Positions 10,835-19,825 of a stretch of 64,000 bases of DNA are shown piece after piece (the stretch's first letter is position 1; the number at the start of each line of letters is the position of its first letter). A model generated the notes under the pieces. That model had not been told where the DNA came from. It ran no database searches and was given only the letters and a program-made list of their open reading frames with translations. This DNA comes from Mantis religiosa (lineage: Eukaryota > Arthropoda > Insecta > Mantodea > Mantidae), in assembly GCA_030765055.1 (NCBI GenBank), contig CM060955.1, positions 158,943,243 to 159,007,242 on the forward strand, given 5' to 3'. Both the position numbers and the translations under genes were made by a program.

Positions 10835-11940
10835 TCACGAAGCAAGTAGCAGTTCTCTTGCAGCTAAGCTGTTAACTAGATGGCACTAGGAACTATGCAA
10901 GAAAACGGAATTATAATTAAATTATTTCAAGTTCTTGTTTTTATAAAATAAAATATTTCTTGGAGTTCTGATTTTAGTAGAACCAATATCTGTGATGTAT
11001 ATAAGGCACACTTTATCAGCTGCTCTCGTAGCTCAGTGCGAAACCGCAGGCTGTGACAACCGACACGAGGGTTCACGGTTCGAACACTGATATCTAGGTA
11101 CACTTTTTATATCCAAAGTTTTTACTTTGTTAATAAAATCCTCTCCTGCCATTCCAAACCTCTTTTTTTTTCAAAAATATCAGTAGAGTTTTTTATTGCA
11201 TTACCTCATATTTAAGATATCTGTGCGACAAATGAAATTATATCTTACACTTGCTGAGAATAAAGCCCATCATTCTCGATGGCCTGAATAACTGGTAAAC
11301 CGTAAGACACAGACAAAATCATACTTCAGGAAATATGTTCATCTCGTTAAAACACGCAATTATTGTCAAATAATATTTTTGAGTAGTTAACCATTTCCGA
11401 ATTACTCATTATTAGTTTCAGTTAAAATATTTACATTTTTCTGAAATATGGTGTCGTTATTTTCTTTTTTTATGTCCAAAGTCGTCACATAGCCTTCAAC
11501 TTTTGAATATTTACTATACGAGGATGTAATGATGATGTTAATAACATTAACTGTGGATGAGTAACCCGCTGTCAGGTAAAGAGAACTTGTCAGTTGTACA
11601 TGACGTGTGTGGTGTGGACCACATGCCGTTTTAGAGCAGGAAGCGACACGGGGAGTTAAAACGTTCAACAAATTTATATTCTCACAGCTCGCCCGCAGTG
11701 CATCGTAATTACATCTGGGTTTACCCTTTCTCATTCACAGTTTTGTTGCACATTCACTTATTTTGAGCTCAAATCAATCAGGAGGACATATTTTTTTAAC
11801 ACCGGTGCTTAAATGTATGTTCATATATTTATACTGGTCGAAGTGCCGAAACCCTTCCTTACAATTCTACACTACTCTATCAATGATAAATGCAGTATGA
11901 AAATCGCGTGGCATTAAATCTCTCCATATAACACATAGAA
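10835..11940. other. Non-coding stretch with tRNA-like and duplicated pieces
   Basis: No gene is supported. It contains a tRNA-like segment (11024-11090) and a segment at about 11205-11330 resembling the transporter-intron sequences at 17305-17440 and 24145-24290. The rest is unclassified AT-rich DNA. Confidence 0.4.
11024..11090 (+). other. tRNA-like sequence, possible SINE head
   Basis: CTCGTAGCTCAGTGCG resembles an A box and ACGGTTCGAACACTG a B box at about the right spacing. No convincing cloverleaf or tail is seen. It is more likely a SINE relic than a working tRNA. Confidence 0.3.
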
Positions 11941-12239
11941 TGCCTAAGGGCCGTATTTATAGTTATCACTTTGGTCTAGACTATCTTCCGACTAACCAAA
12001 GGCGGTCTAACTTTTTGGTATCCATAGACGATAAAAAGCCGTGAACCAGCACGGAGCATATGTTATACGACGTAGAAAGGTACTTCTGCGCATGCGTGAG
12101 TCAGACAGAGTGCTAAACAAATGACAGTGTACCTACAAGTTTACAAATCTCTGTGGTAGTTTCACAACTGTTTCTTAACCATTCTTACGGTTGCTGCTGC
12201 TGTTTGAGGTTAAGTAACAAAGTTTGGTGTGCTGTAAAT

Positions 12240-12391
12240 ATGGATAATATGAAGAAAGGTGGTATCAATTGGTCAAAGGAAGACCAACGTTTTCTCTAGT
12301 CCAAAAAAGAATGAACATTATAGAAAATAAATCCGTGTCGACGAATACACATATGAGAAAGAAGGAGACATGGAGTTTGCTGATAATGCGG
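12240..12391 (+). pseudogene. Harbinger SANT/Myb-like ORF fragment
   Basis: From the ATG at 12240 the translation is MDNMKKGGINWSKEDQRFL, stop, SKKRMNIIENKSVSTNTH and then RKKETWSLL. NWSKEDQ, IIENK and the K-TW spacing are the hallmarks of the zeste/Myb-SANT-like domain in Harbinger accessory proteins. A stop at about 12297 and loss of everything after TWSLL make it non-functional. Confidence 0.6.
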
Positions 12392-12649
12392 CTTACTGAT
12401 GCAGGTCAGCAGTGTTGTCTTGATATCCTCCTCTTGTATAATACCGAAGTGCTGTTAGGGTTTGAGTGCCAGACCTCGGTTATCGTCCCTGACGTACAGG
12501 TTACGACGAATCATTTCTATCAGCTTTCTGGCGTTCGCTTTACTAAACCTGTATCTGCTTGTGAAGTTTAGTAAATAAGTTAACCTCCGTCGTCTTATTT
12601 CACGAATTCTATACGCTACAGCTACATTCATCACTTCATTGTCATCCAT
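12370..12649 (-). pseudogene. Harbinger transposase N-terminal fragment
   Basis: The minus-strand translation MDDNEVMNVAVAYRIREI, followed by RYRFSKANARKLIEMIRRNL and RGLALKP, resembles the helical region preceding the catalytic core of PIF/Harbinger transposases. The frame is open to about 12455 and decays afterwards. The DDE domain is absent. Confidence 0.6.
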
Positions 12650-12829
12650 GTTACAAAGATAGTCCGCCTTTAATCTACCCCTCGGAGGTGGACCAAAATT
12701 TGAGCCGGACCAACATGTATGGTCCCCGGACTATCGCTAATTCCGGTTTATGAATAAGAACATCGATGGTCCACCGTTGGTCCACCGGAAGAAGAAAGTT
12801 AGTCCAGACCAATAAACATATCTCAAAAT

Positions 12830-13790
12830 AACCTTCAAATGTTTAGAACTGGTCACTACATGCTGGCGTTAAAACCATGTAATTGCGATAACTTTAAAAG
12901 CATGAACAAAATATTAAATAGTCTGAAACATTAATAACGAATACTTCATAAATGACTTATGGCAGAAAAAGTTATTAAATATTATGCTTTAAAGATATCT
13001 ACTTCCTTCGTGGAGTACACTTAGTACATTCTTAAGATTTAAGAGTCTAGTTTATATTTAAATACATGGAAATTTAAACAAATCATTAAGAACCAGTTTT
13101 GAGAAATTAACATTTTGTCGAAAAATATTCCAACTAAAAGGTAATTTGGAGTGGGAGGATTTCTCTGAAAATTTTTGTACTTTATTTGTGGAAGATACTG
13201 AACATATAAAACCAGTTTGGTAAACATCCTATATTTCATTTTCTACTTATAGAGTTCAAGGTACACGATGTTATGTGCTTTTGTATTTATCATGGTGACC
13301 CGTATTTCCAGTAATTCTGGTCTCAGATTCTTGGATGGAATACATTATTGCCTCTACGTACTGTTAAAGTATGTGCTAAAGCTAGTAAAAAGGCGAACAT
13401 ACAATAAATACATAATTATTTGGAGATTTCAATGCACGGTTAAACGGCGAAAACGTCTCTATTGGAAAAAGGAGAAAGAAAATCTTGATGTCAACAGGCT
13501 AACCTGAAGAATAATATCAAAGAGGTACTACTTAGTTTTTGCAATGTACTGGGTTTACAAATTCTCAAAGTTAAGTATGTTCAAGATATACGGAAGGAAT
13601 TAACGTCTATAAATGGAAACGGGAGAAATTTCTATACATTTTTCTACTCAAGTTATCCATTTCCAAATGTATTACACGTATGAAACATTTATATTCCAAA
13701 TCCTCTTGGGAAACAACCCAGGTGGAAAGACGATTAGAAATCGACGAAATTAATTGATTAGGTCAAAGAAACGTAACCACTTAAGCCGAC
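12830..13790. other. Non-coding stretch
   Basis: No gene or classified repeat is seen. Short ORFs here have no recognisable similarity. Confidence 0.4.
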
Positions 13791-13794
13791 GGAT

Positions 13795-13990
13795 TTCCAT
13801 TTTTAAGGCCGGTTTCCACGGGGAGCTGAACTGAAATCCAGCGTTACGATTAAGCGTACTCCGCTCGGAGGAAATGGTCAAAGCCTCCTTAACTCTCCGC
13901 TCCCAGTAACTGTTGCATTTTGCCAAGATGGTCGTCTCCCGAAAGCTGAATTCTACGCTCACGCCATCTCCTGAACTGGCATTTAATTTA
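13795..13990 (-). pseudogene. Penelope-like element GIY-YIG C-terminal fragment
   Basis: The minus-strand translation contains TTILAKCNSYWERRVKEA, then STLNRNAGFQFSSPWKPAL. This resembles the end of the GIY-YIG nuclease region of one PLE lineage, where a YW-R-KEA helix is followed by NRD-G-QLS-W-PAL. The same signature appears at 43191-43720. It is short, isolated and clearly a relic. Confidence 0.5.
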
Positions 13991-13999
13991 CTCAAAACA

Positions 14000-14880
14000 G
14001 TCTTTTGTTCAGTGATGCGAGTATTGTTAGTGTTTTGTCTTTGTTGATATTTGGTTATATCCAGTTATACATTTGTGGTTATAACATTTAATAAATATCC
14101 TGTGATGGGAGAAATGTACACTCCCGAACGTCGATTTCTAATCGTCTTTTCATCTCGCTTGCCTCCCGAGAAGATCTCAAATATATTCATCAACAGGAAA
14201 GCTTCAGGTCTTATTTTGTATGAAACATTTGTTATGTTCTCTAGAAAGTACCTGGTTTAAACATTTAGTGATTGGTATTTATTGAAAGAATTAATTTTAA
14301 TTTATGTTTTCTATGATCATCAAACCGACTGACAGACTGACATCAAGAAATACCTTTTCTTTAAAAAGAAATAATTGTTTTGTTTTGTCCCAGGGTCAGT
14401 TCTACCTCAAAAGCTTAAGAAAATAAACATTTGATCTGTTACGTTCGCGTAACTTTCTCTGCATTGCTCCTACAAGCTTATAAAATATTGTTTTTCTATG
14501 TACGTCCAGATAGCGATCTTGTTCATCATCTCTGGTCTACGAGTAACACGCTAGCCTCTGGATAACGGAGTAGCAGGTTCAAAGCCGTCGGAAGACGTAA
14601 GTAACTCCAGTGGTCTCGTGACGTACGTTTACGACACGTACACGAACGTCAAACCTGATAAAGAGAGCTGGAACAAAATTGAGTAACATTTCATGACCAG
14701 TATACAAAGGGACACTGAAAATCATAGCAGTTAAGGACCGTTCATAAATTAATAAAATACGCTTAGAGCAAATGACTTCAAAATTCATGTCTATTACCAG
14801 ATCATGCAACACAAATGCCACAAAAGCAGCAAAAGACGTCATGGCTAAGTTTGCAGCACTGTAATACTGTACTGCTTTAC
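14000..14880. other. Non-coding stretch
   Basis: No supported gene. A B-box-like word GGTTCAAAGCC at about 14576 hints at a tRNA-derived relic but no cloverleaf is seen. Confidence 0.35.
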
Positions 14881-14883
14881 ATA

Positions 14884-16148
14884 GGTAGTCTGAAAAGTTT
14901 CCCATCTAATAAAGATACAATTTTTTTTTTTCAGAAATTTATTTTTCATTTTTCAACAAAGTCTCCTTGTAAAGGTACCCACTTCTCCCAGCGATGCTCC
15001 CATCTGTGTAACCCGTCCAAATGGTACTCGGCGTTTTTCTCTGTAAAATAATTGTTCACGAAGGTGATTGCCTCTTCATTTGACGAAAATATCTGTCCTC
15101 CGAGCGCAATTTTCAGATGAGGGAACAAAAAGAAATCGCTTGGGGCTAGATCTGGTGAGTCAAGCAATTCAAAACGTAATTCGTGGATTTTCGCCATTGC
15201 AATCGCTGAGGAGTGAGACGGTGCGTTGTCTTGGTGAAACAGGATTGTCTTTTTCTGCAAATGTGGCCGTTTTTCAGCAAGTTCTACCTCCAGCTTGTCA
15301 AATAATGATGCGTAGTATGCTTCTGTAATTGTTTCTTCTTTTTGAAGATAATCGATTAAAATAACTCCATAACTATCGGAAAAAAAAACAGTCACCATCA
15401 CTCTCCCAGCCTAGAAAAAAAAAACATTTTTTACTCTTTTTGGAACCGGTTCCTCCTTTGATTCCACTGTTTGACTGTATTTTTGTTTCGGGCGTATAAT
15501 GGTGTCTCAAAGTTTCATCTACAGTAATTAATCGGCGTCAAAACTCGGATTTATTGCACCTAAACTGCGCCAACGGAGCGTTGGAAATGTTCATTGGAAC
15601 ACGTTTTTGGTCCAACGTGAGCAAATGCGGCACATAACGCGCGGAGAGCTTTCTCATGTCTAAATGTTGATTTAATATGTGACAAACACGTTCTTTTGAC
15701 ATGTTCATAGCCTCTGCTATCTCTGCTACTTTAATTCAGCGGTCATCTAGCACCATTTGGTGAACTTTGGCGATGTATTCGTCGGTAGTTGCAGTTTTGG
15801 ACGTCCCGAACGTTCATCTTACGGCAGCGTTTAAATTCAGCTGCCCAAAATTTCACTGTGGTAAATGATGGTGCAGAGTCCCCATACAAAGAATCTAACT
15901 CATATTTGATTTACGTAGGCGTTTTGCCTTTCAAAAACAAATATTTAATGACAGCTCGATACTCGATTTTGTCAATTTTCATAAAAACACTCTCATAAAC
16001 TCACTCAAACGACTGTTACATAACAACTGAGCGTCCAAAATGGCTGAAACTTTGGTGAGTAGCTCAACAGATGCACAACGAAATTCACTAGGTTTTATTT
16101 ACGTGTGCTGCCATCTTCATGTTGAGGTCGAAAACTTTTCAGACCACC
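14884..16148 (-). mobile_element. Mariner-family transposon, degraded
   Basis: The left end reads GGTAGTCTGAAAAGTTT. The right end, inverted, reads GGGTGGTCTGAAAAGTTTTC, giving inverted repeats of about 17-20 bp. The minus-strand transposase runs between them. The element is about 1.27 kb, the usual mariner size. The outermost bases of the left repeat are missing, so a TA duplication cannot be proved. Confidence 0.8.
14946..15990 (-). pseudogene. Mariner transposase, broken
   Basis: The C-terminal 150 codons (15401 down to 14946) are open and carry ILFHQDNAPSHSS (second catalytic Asp) and SPDLAPSDFFLFPHLK (third Asp of the D34D triad). Upstream, the N-terminal domain is readable only in pieces, for example LKGKTPTQIKYELDSLYGDS near 15900 and HEKALRALCAAFAH near 15640, with several stops and frame changes. 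The encoded enzyme would have cut and pasted the element at TA sites. It is inactive here. Confidence 0.8.
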
Positions 16149-16199
16149 CTCGTGTTCAATAAAATGTGTAATCATGACTTTTAGTATAACATATTCGAC

Positions 16200-16275
16200 A
16201 TTTCTTACTACTCCAACGTCAAGTCATATCGGACGAAGAATGAAATGATATTCAAATGACTACATGGTACAGTTT
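16200..16275 (-). repeat. Fragment of SINE family 1 body
   Basis: CAAGTCATATCGGACGAAGA and AATGAAATGATATTCAAATG match the body unit of SINE family 1. No head is present. Confidence 0.7.
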
Positions 16276-16907
16276 TTGAGAATGTTTAAAAACATTGTAC
16301 AAAATTCCTTCCAAATAAAATGGTTGCATAAGATATTCGCAGAACGCTCAAGATATAGATGGCAAATTGCATGAAATTTCAAATATCTTACATGCCAACA
16401 TGCTCTTTAAACAAGTGACTATCACATCGCCTGCTCTATCGGACCACGAAACGTGTAAACGTGAATTGAAAGGTTATCTGTGTTGAGAGAAGTGGACACG
16501 AGGACAAGCTTCTGTAGGAATAGTTCCCAGGAAATCCTCCTATCCAAAACATTTTTTTAAAATGTTCTATGCAAAGGATGTCTTTTTCTCAAAATGATTA
16601 CAATTATTCTAATAATTATAAGAAATAGAGGAATAACATTTTATAAGGATAGTTGTAAAAAGTGAGTAGGAAAGGTAATTTGAGTGCAATTAGCAGTAAT
16701 GTTCAGTTTGGATAACGTCACAAAAAGTCCCAATTTACGGAACCTACTGAGAAACACAGACGTCTTATTCTTTCAAGAAATATCGAAAGGTGTTCATGAT
16801 ATGTATCGACAATAAGAGAACGTAAGTTCTAACCCCCACTCCCAGCGACAGAGGTGCAGGAGGGGACATTTAAGAGCATTTCTTTCCTCATAGATGGCTG
16901 GATAGAA

Positions 16908-16945
16908 TATATATAGCACCCCAAGGAGCATAGTCCTAGTTCAGT
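16908..16945 (+). promoter_or_regulatory. TATA box and TCAGT initiator, copy A
   Basis: TATATATAG at 16908-16916 is followed by the arthropod initiator TCAGT at 16941-16945. The A of the initiator lies 35 bp from the start of the TATA run, an acceptable core-promoter spacing. The mini-exon ATG is 43 bp further on. Confidence 0.65.
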
Positions 16946-16985
16946 AGCTTTATTCCTTCAGTTCAGGCGACCTAAGCAATCAGCA

Positions 16986-16993
16986 ATGGTCAG
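16986..16993 (+). CDS. Candidate alternative first coding exon A of the Tret1-like gene
   Basis: ATGGTCAG is followed directly by a perfect donor GTAAGT (16994). It codes Met-Val plus two bases of a third codon. The exon at 24657 starts with T, giving AGT (Ser) and the open frame that leads into the transporter. Assignment to this gene is inference from strand, order and phase; no transcript evidence is available. Very short first coding exons like this are too small for ordinary ORF detection. Confidence 0.5.
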
Positions 16994-17304
16994 GTAAGTC
17001 AAAAACAGCTGACTGTCAACGACTGAAACTCCAGTGCAATCGGTCATAACAAAACAATAACTCAACAGCGATTTTAATATTTTAGATTTCAGGTTTTTTT
17101 ACTGTATCTATTTAGTACTTACTAAAACTATTACAATTCACCCAAAAATTCGATAACAGATTTGAGTGAAAATACAACACGTTTTGGGAGTCGTAAATAA
17201 ATTAAAAGTATTTTTAGAAAATATTCGTATGTATGAACTTGGTTGAATGCCAAACTTAATATATCTTCAAAAGTTTTATTTTCACAAAAATCCCTCTAGC
17301 GATT

Positions 17305-17440
17305 TTGAATCTACTTTTAATACATTTTCAGGAAAAATGAAAAAAATATATTTAGAATTTTCTGAGAATGTCCTCAGAAGTCCTCTTTATTCTTGATTAC
17401 TTTGTACAACTGATAAACCGTAAGACACACAAAATCATAC
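17305..17440 (+). repeat. Intronic segment duplicated at 24145-24290 and 11205-11330
   Basis: Words such as TTCAGGAAAAATGAAA, GAATTTTCTG, GTCCTC and TAAACCGTAAGACACA align with the other two sites in the same order. These look like remnants of successive duplications of the transporter's 5' region. Confidence 0.55.
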
Positions 17441-17654
17441 TACCCGGTTCGCTAAACTACACCATTTGTATCAAAAATTTTTCATGTATGTGTGTTTGGA
17501 CTGATTCACTTCAGACATATTTATTGTTATATTTCTCAAACATACATTTTAATTCTTTGCCATGCAAAGAGAACTGAATTTCAAAGTCAGCACATACCGG
17601 CCACTTCTTAAGAGTAATGCTTAAACCACACTGTAATCCTATTTTTACAATTTA

Positions 17655-19165
17655 CGTCCTCCAACGTCCATCGGAGGGTGCATGAAATGATGTTCAAATG
17701 AGTACAGGGTACATAGAGCTTAGAGTTACCAGACATTCATCTTTCAGGATAAGGGAAAACCTCCAACGTTAAGTCATATCGGGCGATGAATGAAATTATG
17801 TTCAAATGAGTACAGGGTACATAGAGCTTAGAGTTACCAAACATATATCTTTCAGGATAAGGGAAAACCTGCAACGTTAAGTCATATCGGACGATGAATG
17901 AAATGATGTTCAAATTAGTACAGGGTACATAGAGCTTAGAGTTATCAGACATTTGTCTTTCAGGATAAGAGAAATCCTCCAACGTTAAGTCATATCGGAC
18001 GATGAATGAAATGATGTTCAAACGAGTACAGGGTACATAGAGCTTAGAGTTACCAAACATATATCTTTCAGGATAAGGGAAAACCTCCAACGTTAAGTCA
18101 TATCGGACGATGAATGAAATGATGTTCAAATTAGTACAGGGTACATAGAGCTTAGAGTTATCAGACATTTGTCTTTCAGGATAAGAGAAATCCTCCAACG
18201 TTAAGTCATATCGGACGATGAATGAAATGATGTTCAAACGAGTACAGGGTACATAGAGCTTAGAGTTACCAAACATATATCTTTCAGGATAAGGGAGAAC
18301 CTCCAACGTTAAGTCATATCGGACGATGAATGAAATGATGTTCAAATTAGTACAGGGTACATAGAGCTTAGAGTTATCAGACATTTGTCTTTCAGGATAA
18401 GGGAAAACCTCCAACGTTAAGTCATATCGGACGATGAATGAAATTATGTTCAAATGAGTACAGGGTACATAGAGCTTAGTGTTACCAGACATTTGTCTTT
18501 CAGGATAAGAGGAAACCTCCAACGTTAAGTCATATCGAACGATAAATGAAATGATGTTCAAATGAGTACAAAATCCATAGAGCTTAGCGCTACCAGACAT
18601 TCATATTCCAGGATAAGGGAAAACCAAAGTTAAGTCATATCGGACGATGAATGAAATGATGTTCAAATGAGTACAGGATACATAGAGTTTAGAGCTACCA
18701 GACATTCATCTTTCAGGATAAGGGAAAACCTCCAACGTTAAGTCATATCGGACGATGAATGAAATGATGTTCAAATGAGTACAGGGTACATAGAGCTTAG
18801 AGTTACCAGACATTCATCTTTCAGGATAAGAGAAAACCTCCAACGTTAAGTCATATCAGAGGATGAATGAAATGATGTTTAAATTAGCCCGGGATGTTCA
18901 TATTTCAGGATAAGGAACTCCTGATAAAACGTTATCCGGATATCTCATCCTGACCGAGATTCGAACTCGGGATCTCCTGAACGCGAGGCAGACACGCTAC
19001 CATCTACCCCATCAACTCACCCTGGCAAGAGATTCGAACTCAGGATAGAACGTGAAGCAGACACGCTACCATCCACCCCATCAACTCTCCCTGACCGATA
19101 TTCGAACTCGAGACCTCTTGAGCGTGATGCAGATACGCTACCATCTACACTACAGAGGCGGGTTC
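17655..19165 (-). mobile_element. SINE family 1 with tandemly amplified body and multiple head remnants
   Basis: The minus-strand SINE has its body unit (17760-18905) repeated about eleven times. At its head side (18930-19165) are two or three tRNA-like B-box copies (GATTCGAACTCGGGA, GATTCGAACTCAGGA, ATTCGAACTCGAGAC) in tandem. It lies between the two promoter copies of the transporter. The array is open in one frame for 287 codons only because the unit length is a multiple of three. It is not a protein gene. Confidence 0.85.
17762..18905 (-). repeat. 108-bp tandem repeat array (~11 units)
   Basis: The anchor AACGTTAAGTCATATC recurs at about 17765, 17873, 17981, 18089, 18197, 18305, 18413, 18521, 18628, 18734 and 18842, a period of 108 bp. 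In the middle, units with ACATATATC and units with ACATTTGTC alternate, giving a 216-bp higher-order period. The unit equals the body of SINE family 1. Confidence 0.9.
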
Positions 19166-19738
19166 TTTTATCCCTTATCCCTTTAGCCACATGAGAAAAA
19201 GAATGAAAAGTACAAAGAGTATCAAATTTTGTGTAGTGACCGTACAAATAGAACGTAATTCCAAAGCCGTCATACACCAATCAGCTTTGAAAACATCTGA
19301 ATGCCGCTTAATGCCTGCTGCATTCTTTTATTCGCATTTGTCTACAAGAAAATATATAATACGATAACATCTGCAAATGGTTATCTTATTAACATAATAA
19401 AGAAAGAGGGATTCGATTTTCTGACAACAGTGTGTTAAGAGTGAGAGAAGGTCATTCGAGTGCGTAAGGTCAGATAATTCTCATTAACAGTGATGCATGC
19501 ATTAGCAGTAATGTTCAGTTTGCATAACGTCAGTAAAAGGCCCCAATTTATGGAACTTACTGAGAAAACATAAGGAACACACGTGTTTTCCTTTCAGGAA
19601 ATATGCTAAGGTGTTCATTCACTATAGGTATCGACAATAAGAAAACCAAGTGCCCCCCTCCACCCAACGACGGCGGTGAGGGGGCAGGGCGTTTAAGAGC
19701 ATTTCTTTCCTCATAGAAAGGTAGATGGCTGCAAAGAA

Positions 19739-19777
19739 TATATATAGCGCTCCAATGGAGCATAGAGTTAGTTCAGT
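19739..19777 (+). promoter_or_regulatory. TATA box and TCAGT initiator, copy B
   Basis: TATATATAG at 19739-19747 and TCAGT at 19773-19777, with almost the same spacing as copy A. The leader CAGTAGCTTTATTCCTTCAG is identical between copies. Confidence 0.65.
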
Positions 19778-19817
19778 AGCTTTATTCCTTCAGTTCAGGC
19801 GACCTAAGCAATCAACA

Positions 19818-19825
19818 ATGGTCAG
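19818..19825 (+). CDS. Candidate first coding exon B of the Tret1-like gene
   Basis: ATGGTCAG followed by donor GTAAGT (19826). It is identical to copy A in coding potential and phase. It is the nearer of the two to exon 2 (24657), with an intron of 4.8 kb carrying a LINE and two SINE arrays. Joined to exon 2 the protein would start Met-Val-Ser-Glu-Lys-Gly and total about 567 residues. Confidence 0.5.

Larger units (their letters stand above)
11948..12825. mobile_element. Second Harbinger-type element, internally deleted
   Basis: The left end includes TTTGGTCTAGACTATCTTCC. The right end, inverted, includes ATTGGTCTGGACTAACTTTC, suggesting diverged terminal inverted repeats, but exact ends and target duplication are not resolved. 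Inside, a SANT/Myb-like ORF start points right (12240-12391) and a transposase N-terminal fragment points left (12649-12370). It shares this convergent layout with 9243-10828 although its termini are unrelated. Confidence 0.55.
16600..17050 (+). repeat. Promoter/first-exon duplication, copy A
   Basis: This block and 19390-19880 align over about 450 bp in the same orientation. They share GCAGTAATGTTCAGTTTG, TATCGACAATAAGA, TTTAAGAGCATTTCTTTCC and everything from the TATA box through the mini-exon into the intron (GACTGTCAACGACTGAAAC). It is a tandem segmental duplication at the 5' end of the transporter gene. Downstream intron pieces (17305-17440 and 24145-24290) also align, so the duplicated unit was probably longer and copy B was later expanded by insertions. 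Confidence 0.85.

Noticed and set aside
14579..14905. 108-codon minus-strand frame with hydrophobic stretches, at first sight like a receptor fragment
   Set aside because: It crosses the mariner terminal repeat at 14884, has no recognisable family motif and no splice context.
17737..18600. 287-codon minus-strand open frame with a 36-residue repeat
   Set aside because: It is the 108-bp SINE-derived satellite read in frame. The unit length is divisible by three, so stops are absent in every unit together. No known domain, and the same units elsewhere are not open.
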